A stretch of 5,736 nucleotides of DNA from Anaerolineales bacterium UBA3940 (GTDB lineage Bacteria > Chloroflexota > Anaerolineae > Aggregatilineales > UBA3940), in assembly GCA_002385675.1 (NCBI GenBank), contig DGDY01000068.1, forward strand, positions 1-5,736, read 5' to 3'. Position numbers and translations under genes: made by a program. Below are positions 1 to 5,736 of this stretch, in pieces. Every line of letters begins with the position of its first letter. The first letter of the stretch is position 1. A model generated the notes under the pieces. It was given only the letters and a program-made list of their open reading frames with translations. It had not been told where the DNA came from and made no database searches.

Positions 1-68
1 TCCCAGCAGAAGACGGCATACGGAAGTCGCCTTAGTCTCGCGGGGTCGGAGATGTGTATAAGAGACAG
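1..68 (+). other. Illumina Nextera adapter contamination (P7 remnant, i7 index, Tn5 mosaic end)
   Basis: This is library sequence, not genome. Bases 5-22 match 18 consecutive bases of the Illumina P7 oligo (AGCAGAAGACGGCATACG). Bases 27-34 read TCGCCTTA, the primer-strand form of Nextera index N701 (TAAGGCGA). Bases 35-49 match the Nextera read-2 adapter GTCTCGTGGGCTCGG with two mismatches, at 41 and 45. Bases 50-68 are an exact 19-bp Tn5 mosaic end, AGATGTGTATAAGAGACAG. The few mismatches (4, 23-26, 41, 45) fit low-quality read ends. In reverse complement this is the usual read-through of a short insert into the adapter. Genomic sequence begins at 69. The mosaic end is engineered and does not indicate a native Tn5 insertion. 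Confidence 0.98.
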
Positions 69-125
69 GGCCAACCTGGCGGAGAAGCCGTTCTCGGGTG
101 GCGTGCTGGGGCGGGTGTTGCTCAT
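69..125 (-). CDS. Possible 5' end of a further operon gene, truncated at the contig end
   Basis: An ATG at 125-123 opens a minus-strand frame of 19 codons, reading MSNTRPSTPPENGFSARLA, before it runs into adapter sequence. It starts 43 bp after the stop of the upstream VOC gene, in the same direction, which suits a sixth operon member. A purine-rich stretch (AAGAAGAG, about 131-138) lies 5 nt before the ATG and could be a weak ribosome binding site. The visible residues are polar and Pro/Ser-rich and identify no family. The fragment is too short to prove coding, and the stretch could simply be downstream non-coding DNA. Confidence 0.35.
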
Positions 126-168
126 GGATTCTCTTCTTTCTATGCTACGCAGCTCACTTACTGGCATC

Positions 169-567
169 TTATATGCCGGGCGGAATCTCCTGCAGGAGCC
201 ACGAGTTGCCATCCGGGTCGCTGAACCCGGCATACTTGATGCCTCGTGGATAGGTGATTACCTCGCCGACCTCGACGCCACGCGAGATGAGCGCCTCCCG
301 CACCTGCTCAACGTCCGGCACAACCAGGTGCAGCCCCCTGATCGAGCCCGGCTGCATCGCGTCAAGCTCCTTCATGCCTGTGCCGATGACAATCGAGCAG
401 CCCGACCCCGGCGGCGTGAGCTGCACGACGCGCCCGACATCCGCCTGCACGTCATGGTCGAGGTTGAAGCCGACGCGGTTGGCGTAGAAGTCGATGGCTC
501 GGTCGACATCCGTGACCGGCAGCATCACGACTTCCAGCTTCATCGTCGCCGCAGTTGTTTCAGACAT
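169..567 (-). CDS. VOC family protein (glyoxalase/bleomycin-resistance fold)
   Basis: This 132-aa protein is the usual length for a single vicinal-oxygen-chelate module of two beta-alpha-beta-beta-beta repeats. Repeat 1 (about residues 9-62) contains LPVTDVDRAIDFYANRVGF. Repeat 2 (about 77-128) contains GLHLVVPDVEQVREAL and ends in FSDPDGNSWLLQE, the signature closing strand of glyoxalase-like proteins. Metal ligands normally sit in the first and last strands of each repeat. H80 and E127 fit repeat 2, but the first strand (VVMLPVTDV) has no His or Gln, so the site may be altered and the substrate is unknown. Such proteins range from lyases and dioxygenases to drug-binding resistance proteins, and nothing here picks one. 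The start at 567 is supported by AAGGAG 8 nt upstream. The gene lies 12 bp after the DHFR-family gene and is probably the fifth in its operon. Cytoplasmic; no signal peptide. Confidence 0.9.
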   Translation of the reverse strand: MSETTAATMKLEVVMLPVTDVDRAIDFYANRVGFNLDHDVQADVGRVVQLTPPGSGCSIVIGTGMKELDAMQPGSIRGLHLVVPDVEQVREALISRGVEVGEVITYPRGIKYAGFSDPDGNSWLLQEIPPGI

Positions 568-575
568 GATCGCCG

Positions 576-581
576 CTCCTT
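576..581 (-). promoter_or_regulatory. Ribosome binding site of the VOC gene, overlapping the preceding stop codon
   Basis: On the minus strand this reads AAGGAG, a strong Shine-Dalgarno match 8 nt before the ATG at 567. Its first two bases lie in the TAA stop (582-580) of the DHFR-family gene. A ribosome finishing the upstream gene therefore ends on this site, which suggests coupled translation of the two genes. Confidence 0.75.
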
Positions 582-1206
582 ATCCTGGCTTGACCACGCG
601 GTACGTGAGGTGGGTAACGTCGGGCGCGTCGATCACCTCCGCCTTTTCCAGTTCGATAGTCCGGGGGCCGAGCTTGTCGAACAGGCGCACGCCCCCGCCC
701 AGCAGTACGGGCACGAGGTCCACGTGAACCTCGTCAAGCAGCCCGGCGGCAAGGCACTGCTGCACGAGGCTCGCCGCGCCGACCGCTACATTCTTGTCGC
801 CTGCTACGGCCTGCGCCTGCCTGACCGCGCTCTCGACGCCCTCCGTGACGAACGTGAACGGCGCATCGGGATGTGCTTCAATCCAGTCGTGCGGAACGGT
901 ATGCGTGACGACAAAGACGGGCAGGTCGAGCGGGTGCCGGCCATCCCACCCGTCGGTGATGTCGAACGTTCGCCGCCCGGTGACGATCGCCCCAAGTGAA
1001 CTGAACACCTTGCGGAGCATATCCGCGCTGGCAGCGGAGATCTTAAACACCATATCGCTGGCGGGGAAGGTGTATTCTGTGTCGCCGCTTGAGTACCACT
1101 CAAAGAGCCGCTCACCGCCCTCGCCGAGCGGGTGCTCCGGGCTGTCGTTCGGCCCGGCGATAAAGCCGTCAAGCGACATCGTCACCCCCATCATAACTTT
1201 GCTCAT
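580..1206 (-). CDS. Dihydrofolate reductase family protein (RibD C-terminal domain type)
   Basis: This 208-aa protein has the pattern of the standalone DHFR/RibD-C superfamily, which are NAD(P)H-dependent reductases of the cytoplasm. The first strand and loop read VMMGVTMSLDGFIAG (residues 4-18). GRRTFD (77-82) is the nucleotide-binding turn. The C-terminal half carries NVAVGAASLVQQCLAAGLLDE (139-159), then VHVDLVPVLLGGGVRLFD (160-177), ending with LTYRV. RibD itself reduces a riboflavin-pathway intermediate, but these single-domain relatives are mostly uncharacterised and usually not true folate enzymes. No deaminase domain is fused, and no riboflavin or folate genes are nearby, so the substrate is unknown. 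The ATG at 1206 follows AGGGAGGG (1211-1218) at about 5 nt. The gene begins 30 bp after the MoaD-like gene and ends 12 bp before the VOC gene, consistent with one operon. Confidence 0.9.
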   Translation of the reverse strand: MSKVMMGVTMSLDGFIAGPNDSPEHPLGEGGERLFEWYSSGDTEYTFPASDMVFKISAASADMLRKVFSSLGAIVTGRRTFDITDGWDGRHPLDLPVFVVTHTVPHDWIEAHPDAPFTFVTEGVESAVRQAQAVAGDKNVAVGAASLVQQCLAAGLLDEVHVDLVPVLLGGGVRLFDKLGPRTIELEKAEVIDAPDVTHLTYRVVKPG

Positions 1207-1236
1207 ATCACCCTCCCTGTAGAGTGCGCGTATCCT

Positions 1237-1529
1237 TTAGCCGCCTGCCATCGCCCCCACAATGCGCAGAGGCTCCTCGCCCGCCACGACCTCGGCGGGC
1301 AGTTGGACCTCCCACGGCTCGTGGGACCAGTCCTCGCCGCAGGCGAAGAACCGGATGAAGGGCCGGCGCTGCTTGGTCCTGTGATCGCGGATGGTGCCCC
1401 GCAGCATCGGGTACTGGGCCTCCAGCGCGTCGAGCACCGCGCCGAGGGTGGCAGGGCCCTCAAGCTGGATTTCCGTCTCACGGCTGGCGTTTGCAAGCCG
1501 CTGTAGATGGGTGGGGAGCATTACGCGGA

Positions 1530-1533
<4 letters not shown>
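1237..1533 (-). CDS. MoaD/ThiS family ubiquitin-fold protein with C-terminal Gly-Gly
   Basis: This 98-aa protein has the beta-grasp pattern of MoaD/ThiS sulfur carriers and small ubiquitin-like modifiers: an N-terminal strand ([13 protein letters not shown]), [23 protein letters not shown] (24-46), and a C-terminus IVGAMAGG (91-98). The terminal Gly-Gly is the site that an E1-like enzyme adenylates and thiocarboxylates or conjugates. The central [18 protein letters not shown] (56-73) makes it longer than classical MoaD (about 80 aa). The ATG at 1533 overlaps the TGA of the Asp-box gene (ATGA). A GGAGG lies 13 nt upstream inside that gene. A longer open frame runs upstream, but it is a shadow of the Asp-box gene. 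No moaE, moeB, thiF or thiG is in the window, so a cofactor-synthesis role is unsupported. Its tight link to the propeller gene suggests a joint role. Confidence 0.92.
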
Positions 1534-2645
<1,112 letters not shown>

Positions 2646-2708
2646 CTACCGCACACTCCTTTTCAGGGCTGCACGCGCACCCCGGCGCGGCAGCGTCGCT
2701 TGCGAATG

Positions 2709-3110
2709 TTAGACCCGCGATCCCGCGGTTAACTGCCAGGACACGCCGAAACGGTCGGCGACCCAGGCAAAACGCTCGCTGAACGGGTAGGCGTCGAGCG
2801 GCATCATGACCTCCCCGCCATCCGACAGGGCCGCAAAGAGCCTGTCAACCTCCTCCGGGCTGTCACAGGTGACGTACAGGGAGATGGCGGGGGTAAAGGT
2901 GAAGGCGTGCTGCACGTTGCTGTCGATGCACATGAACTCTTGCCCATCGAGCGAGAAAGTAGCGAGCATCACCGTACCCTCGTCGCCGGGGCCTTCCGGC
3001 CCGTAGCGGATGATGTTCCGAATTTCCGCCCGGTCGAAAAGCGAAACGTAGAAGTTCATCGCCTCTTCCGCCTGGCCCTCAAACATCAAAAACGGTGTGA
3101 TACGCTGCAT
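2709..3110 (-). CDS. PhnB-like VOC family protein
   Basis: This 133-aa protein belongs to the PhnB / '3-demethylubiquinone-9 3-methyltransferase-like' branch of the VOC superfamily. Signs are the opening ITPFLMFEGQAEEAMNFYVSLF (4-25), the second-repeat start FTPAISLYVTCDSPEEVDRLFAAL (72-95), and the ending GGEVMMPLDAYPFSERFAWVADRFGVSWQL. The methyltransferase name is a historical label; there is no SAM-binding motif, and members are generally small soluble proteins of unknown substrate. It differs clearly from the other VOC protein in this operon (169-567), so the two are not a recent duplication. The ATG at 3110 is supported by AAAGGA (3117-3122) at 6 nt. It is the first gene after the promoter at 3235-3263, and 63 bp separates it from the Asp-box gene. 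Confidence 0.9.
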   Translation of the reverse strand: MQRITPFLMFEGQAEEAMNFYVSLFDRAEIRNIIRYGPEGPGDEGTVMLATFSLDGQEFMCIDSNVQHAFTFTPAISLYVTCDSPEEVDRLFAALSDGGEVMMPLDAYPFSERFAWVADRFGVSWQLTAGSRV

Positions 3111-3228
3111 GGGTAATCCTTTCGTTTTGCGGCGGGCCCGCCGCTGCTGTGAGCGTTTGACAAACCGGGCGGGGGAGAAAGAGAAGGGAGAGAAGGCGCT
3201 GGGATGCAGATGCTGTGTCCAGTTATTC
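3111..3228 (-). promoter_or_regulatory. 5' leader of the five-gene operon, with pyrimidine tract and palindromes
   Basis: If transcription starts about 7 nt past the -10 box, near 3228, the leader is about 118 nt. In mRNA sense it contains a run of 26 pyrimidines (complement of 3171-3196). Next is an 11-bp inverted repeat, GTTTGACAAAC on the plus strand (3155-3165). A perfect 16-bp palindrome, GCGGCGGGCCCGCCGC (3129-3144), ends 6 nt before the AAAGGA Shine-Dalgarno site. I recognise no known riboswitch or T-box. The palindromes could be operators or form a hairpin that affects initiation. The structural features are seen directly; the regulatory role is inferred. Confidence 0.4.
3129..3144. 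repeat. Perfect 16-bp GC palindrome just upstream of the PhnB-like gene
   Basis: GCGGCGGGCCCGCCGC is identical to its reverse complement over all 16 bases and contains no A or T. As RNA it could fold into a short hairpin, or pair between two transcripts. It lies 18 nt before the ATG at 3110, so a hairpin there would sit close to the ribosome binding site. In GC-rich DNA such palindromes can arise by chance, so function is uncertain. Confidence 0.5.
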
Positions 3229-3234
3229 TAGAGT

Positions 3235-3263
3235 ATTCTAATATAAAATACCTGCAATGTAAA
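3235..3263 (-). promoter_or_regulatory. Sigma70-type promoter of the PhnB-like / Asp-box / MoaD-like operon
   Basis: On the minus strand, TTTACA (3263-3258, five of six matches to TTGACA) is followed by a 17-bp spacer and TAGAAT (3240-3235, five of six matches to TATAAT). The site lies in an AT-rich island (about 3221-3275) that stands out against the GC-rich surroundings, 125 bp before the first gene of the left-hand unit. The -10 region includes a direct repeat of TATTCTA on the plus strand (3224-3230 and 3234-3240), so a second -10-like hexamer lies 10 bp further downstream. A short inverted repeat, AACATTTGTT (3262-3271), overlaps the -35 edge and could be an operator. Confidence 0.7.
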
Positions 3264-3330
3264 CATTTGTTCTATAGCCGCCAGCTTAAAATGCTCGCGG
3301 GGTGGTACGATAGTAAGGGCTGGCCAGCAA

Positions 3331-3359
3331 CAAAAGAGCCAGGTACATAGCCCGGCTCT
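3331..3359 (-). terminator. Probable rho-independent terminator of cydDC
   Basis: Read on the minus strand, AGAGCC (3359-3354) pairs with GGCTCT (3340-3335) across a 13-nt loop, and the right arm is followed by a short T run (TTTTG, 3335-3331 region). Two or three further G-C pairs can form inside the loop across a one-base bulge. The hairpin begins about 27 nt after the cydC stop at 3387 and lies before the next promoter, which is where a terminator is expected. The T run is short, so termination may be incomplete. Confidence 0.6.
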
Positions 3360-3386
3360 ACGATGTCAGCGTATGAAAAGCCGTCC

Positions 3387-5144
3387 TCACCCCGCCCCGG
3401 TCTGAAGCACCTCGTTCTGAAGCTCCCACAGGCGGCGGTATAGCCCACCGGGCCGGGCGATCAGGTCGGCGTGCTGGCCCCGCTCGACAATCTCGCCCCG
3501 GTCCATGACGATGATCTCGTCCACCGCCTCCAGCCCGACCAGCCGGTGGGTGATCAGCAGCACGCTCTGCCCCCCGGCGGCAGCGAAGATGGTCTCCAGC
3601 ACGGCGCGCTCGGCGAGGGCATCCAGGTTGGCGGTCGGCTCGTCGAGCAGCAGGATCGGCGCGCCGCGCAGCAGCGCCCGTGCGATCGCCAGCCGCTGGC
3701 GCTCCCCGCCGCTGAGGCGCACGCCCATCTCCCCGGCCCACGTCTCGTAGCCGTCCGGCAGCGACTGGATGAAGTCGTGGATCTGCGCCCGGCGCGCCGC
3801 GTCGATCATCTCCGCCTCGGTCGCGTCGGGGCGGGCCATCAGCAGGTTGTCACGCAGCGTCGCGTTGAACAGGTGCGTGTCCTGCTGGATCATGCCGAAC
3901 GCCCGCCGCGCGTCGTCAGGCGCGAGGTCGCGCACGTCCACCCCGCCCAGGCTGATCCGCCCCGCGTCCGGCTCCCAGAAGCGCAGCAGCAGGTTCGCCA
4001 GCGTGGACTTCCCCGCCCCGCTCGGCCCGACGACCGCCACGCGCCGCCCTTCGGGCAGGTCGAAGCTCACACCGCGCAGCGCCAGCTCGGCCCCCGGCTC
4101 GTAGCGGAAGCTCACGTCCCGCACGGACAGATCGTAGCGGGCGGGCAGCGGCACGGGCGCGGCAGGCTCGCGGACCGCTGGCTCGGCGTCCGCCAGTTCG
4201 AACAGCCGCCGCCCGGCCTGAAGGCTGCTCTCAAGCTGCTGCGCGGCGAGCGGGAGCGGCAGCACCGCCTCGAAGCTCGCCATCGTGACGAGCAGCAGCA
4301 CCGTTAGCTGCACGCCGTTGATCTGCCCTACGCGCACAAGCGGGATGCCCACCAGCAGCACCGCCAGCACCGTCAGCCACGTCAGCAGGCTGCCGAGCGC
4401 GGTGTGCAGCCCTTCGACGCGGGCCAGCGCGACCTGCGCCCGGTGCAGCTTTTCGCTCAGCGCGTCGATGCGCGCCCCCTGCATCTCCGCCTGCCCGAAG
4501 GCGAGCAGGTCGGGCAGGCCCTGCACCCCGGCGACCGTCTGCGCGCTCAACTCCGCCCGCGCCTCGATCGTTCGCCGCCCCGGCTCGCGGCTCAGGGCGC
4601 GGATCAGCACCGTCACGCCAATCCCTGTGAACGCCAGCGCGCCGAGCAGGATCAGCGCGAGGCGCACGTCAAAGCGGGCCACGAACAGCGCCGTGCCGAG
4701 CGCCACCAGCAGCGCGACGAGCGGCGGCGCGATCACCCGCACGTAGAAGTCCTCCAGCGTTTCGATGTCGCCGACGATGCGGGCCAGCAGGTCGCCGCTG
4801 TGCCGGGTTTGCAGCCGAGCCGGGGCCAGCGGCTCGATGCGCTCGTAGAACCATACGCGCAGCTCCGCCAGCAGCCGGAACGTGACGCCGTGCGACACGA
4901 GCCGTTCCAGGTAGCGGAACACGCCGCGCGCAATGCCGAAGAAGCGCACGCCGACAATCGCCACCTGAAGATCCGCAAGCGGCGGCTGGAGCGCGGCGCT
5001 CGCAATGATGAACGCCGACGTGCCCATCAGCCCGATGCTGCTGCCGACCGTCGCCACGCCGAGCAGCACCGAGAGCGCCATCTGCCAGCGCAGCGGTGCG
5101 GCAATGCCCAGCAGCCGCGCGAACGTCTGGCGGTCCCGCCTCAT
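3387..5144 (-). CDS. cydC: Thiol reductant ABC exporter subunit CydC
   Basis: This 585-aa protein is a fused membrane and ATPase half-transporter, close to the usual CydC length. With CydD it exports cysteine and glutathione across the cytoplasmic membrane, which cytochrome bd maturation needs. The membrane domain (about 1-310) has hydrophobic segments near 19-50, 137-182 and 247-300. It contains CydC hallmarks: GLMGTSAFIIASAALQPPL (38-56), then VGVRFFGIARGVFRYLERLVSH (64-85) and FRLLAELRVWFYERIEPLAPARL (89-111). The ATPase domain (about 338-585) is intact: Walker A GPSGAGKST (373-381), Q-loop IQQD (419-422), signature LSGGE (477-481), Walker B ILLLDEP (497-503), H-loop H533. The ATG at 5144 overlaps the cydD stop (ATGA), with only a weak G-rich site (GGGGGT) 6 nt upstream, so translation probably depends on cydD. 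The rightward cydAB genes, if present, are not in the window. Confidence 0.93.
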   Translation of the reverse strand: MRRDRQTFARLLGIAAPLRWQMALSVLLGVATVGSSIGLMGTSAFIIASAALQPPLADLQVAIVGVRFFGIARGVFRYLERLVSHGVTFRLLAELRVWFYERIEPLAPARLQTRHSGDLLARIVGDIETLEDFYVRVIAPPLVALLVALGTALFVARFDVRLALILLGALAFTGIGVTVLIRALSREPGRRTIEARAELSAQTVAGVQGLPDLLAFGQAEMQGARIDALSEKLHRAQVALARVEGLHTALGSLLTWLTVLAVLLVGIPLVRVGQINGVQLTVLLLVTMASFEAVLPLPLAAQQLESSLQAGRRLFELADAEPAVREPAAPVPLPARYDLSVRDVSFRYEPGAELALRGVSFDLPEGRRVAVVGPSGAGKSTLANLLLRFWEPDAGRISLGGVDVRDLAPDDARRAFGMIQQDTHLFNATLRDNLLMARPDATEAEMIDAARRAQIHDFIQSLPDGYETWAGEMGVRLSGGERQRLAIARALLRGAPILLLDEPTANLDALAERAVLETIFAAAGGQSVLLITHRLVGLEAVDEIIVMDRGEIVERGQHADLIARPGGLYRRLWELQNEVLQTGAG

Positions 5145-5736
5145 GCCGCACCCCCATACACGCCGACCAGCCGCCGGTACAGCCCGCTCGCGGCGAGCAG
5201 GTCGGTATGCGTGCCCATCTGGGCAATGCGCCCGCCCTCCAGCACGACGATGCGGTCGGCGCGGGTGACGGTGTTCAACCGGTGCGCGATGACCAGCGCG
5301 GTCCGCCCCTCCAGCAGGCGGGCCATCGCCGCCCGGATCAGCGCCTCGTTGGCCGGGTCGAGCCGCGCGGTTGCCTCGTCCAGCAGCACCAGCGGCGCGT
5401 CACGCAGGAAGGCCCGCGCCAGCGCGATCCGCTGGGCCTGCCCCCCGCTCAGCCGCGCGCCCCGCTCCCCGAGCGGCGTGTCGTAGCCCTGCGGCAGCGC
5501 GCTGATGAACTCGTGGGCGTGCGCGAGCTTCGCCGCCTCAATGACCTCGTCGAGAGTAGCATCGGGCCGAGCCAGGCGGATGTTCGCTGCCGCGCTGTCG
5601 TCGAACAGCGTGGGGCGCTGCGGCACCCAGGCGAGATATTCGCGCCATGCCCCGGCGGGGATGCCGGCAAGCGGCTCGCCGTTAACCGTGATCGTGCCCT
5701 GCCCCGGCTCGACGAAGCGCAGCAGCAGCGCGGCAA
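5141..5736 (-). CDS. cydD: Thiol reductant ABC exporter subunit CydD, C-terminal ATPase part (cut by window edge)
   Basis: The open frame runs to the last base of the window. The visible 197 residues cover most of an ABC ATPase domain, beginning AALLLRFVEPGQGTITVNGE, just after where Walker A should be. Counting from the first complete codon: Q-loop WVPQRPTLF (36-44), signature LSGGQ (95-99), Walker B LVLLDEA (115-121), D-loop ARLD (123-126), and H-loop H151 in VIAHRLNTV. A GTG at 5626-5624 in the Q-loop is not a real start; it is the valine of WVPQ. The 5' part, encoding the membrane domain and Walker A, lies outside the window. Identity as CydD rather than another ABC half-transporter rests on the ATGA overlap with a clear CydC partner and on the WVPQ-type Q-loop. 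The two ATPases differ in Walker B context (DEA here, DEP in CydC), as expected for a heterodimer. Confidence 0.9.
   Translation of the reverse strand, partial: AALLLRFVEPGQGTITVNGEPLAGIPAGAWREYLAWVPQRPTLFDDSAAANIRLARPDATLDEVIEAAKLAHAHEFISALPQGYDTPLGERGARLSGGQAQRIALARAFLRDAPLVLLDEATARLDPANEALIRAAMARLLEGRTALVIAHRLNTVTRADRIVVLEGGRIAQMGTHTDLLAASGLYRRLVGVYGGAA

Noticed and set aside
50..68. Tn5 mosaic end as evidence of a native transposon
   Set aside because: It is directly attached to the Nextera adapter, index and P7 sequence, so it comes from library preparation.
2674..2689. Hairpin CGCGC/GCGCG between the PhnB-like and Asp-box genes as a terminator
   Set aside because: The stem is only 5 bp, no T run follows on the minus strand, and the downstream gene has its own good ribosome site. 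It may be a chance GC hairpin or an intercistronic element.
3157..3185. Plus-strand promoter from TTGACA at 3157-3162
   Set aside because: No -10-like hexamer lies at a suitable distance (the region is purine-rich AGAGAA), and no plus-strand gene follows.
3291..3350. Small plus-strand open frame of 19 codons from the ATG at 3291
   Set aside because: It has no ribosome binding site, overlaps the cydDC terminator hairpin, and has no recognisable sequence.
3264..3386. Search for an RNA gene or hidden gene between the operon promoter and cydC
   Set aside because: Apart from the terminator hairpin and a 10-bp palindrome, GCTGGCCAGC (3319-3328), I see no tRNA, known riboswitch or coding frame.
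4404..5486. Long plus-strand open frame of 360 codons opposite cydD/cydC
   Set aside because: It is antisense to two well-supported ABC transporter genes, has a low-complexity Arg/Gln/His-rich composition and has no recognisable domain. Such frames are common opposite GC-rich genes.

Overview
The window is high-GC bacterial DNA with a left edge that is not genomic. Bases 1-68 are untrimmed Illumina Nextera library sequence: a P7 remnant, an 8-base i7 index and the 19-bp Tn5 mosaic end. Biological sequence therefore starts at about base 69, where the contig ends at a tagmentation cut. The high GC content, Shine-Dalgarno sites, ATGA stop/start overlaps and a sigma70-type promoter all indicate a bacterium. 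There is no taxonomic marker gene. The gene families would fit Chloroflexota or Actinomycetota, but that is only an inference.

Every supported gene lies on the minus strand, so transcription runs right to left, in two units. The right-hand unit (3387-5736) is cydDC. It holds the C-terminal ATPase part of CydD, cut by the window edge, and a complete CydC of 585 aa whose start overlaps the cydD stop by ATGA. Together they form the heterodimeric ABC exporter of thiols (cysteine/glutathione) needed for cytochrome bd assembly. A hairpin followed by a short T run, about 27 nt after the cydC stop, is a probable terminator.

The left-hand unit begins at a good sigma70-like promoter (-35 at 3258-3263, -10 at 3235-3240, 17-bp spacer) in an AT-rich island. 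A leader of about 118 nt follows, with a pyrimidine-only mRNA tract and two small palindromes. The genes, in order of transcription, are: a PhnB-like VOC protein; an Asp-box (BNR) beta-propeller protein; a MoaD/ThiS-type ubiquitin-fold protein ending in Gly-Gly, overlapping the propeller gene by ATGA; a dihydrofolate reductase/RibD-C family protein; and a second VOC protein. A sixth gene may start at 125 and be cut off at the contig end. Gaps between genes run from -4 to 63 bp with no visible internal promoter or terminator, so a single operon is likely.

No obviously new defence or mobile system is visible. The item most worth following up is the tightly coupled pair of a cytoplasmic-looking Asp-box propeller and a Gly-Gly-ending ubiquitin-fold protein, with no molybdopterin or thiamine genes nearby. 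The main technical issue is the adapter sequence, which also creates a false plus-strand reading frame beginning MCIRDR.
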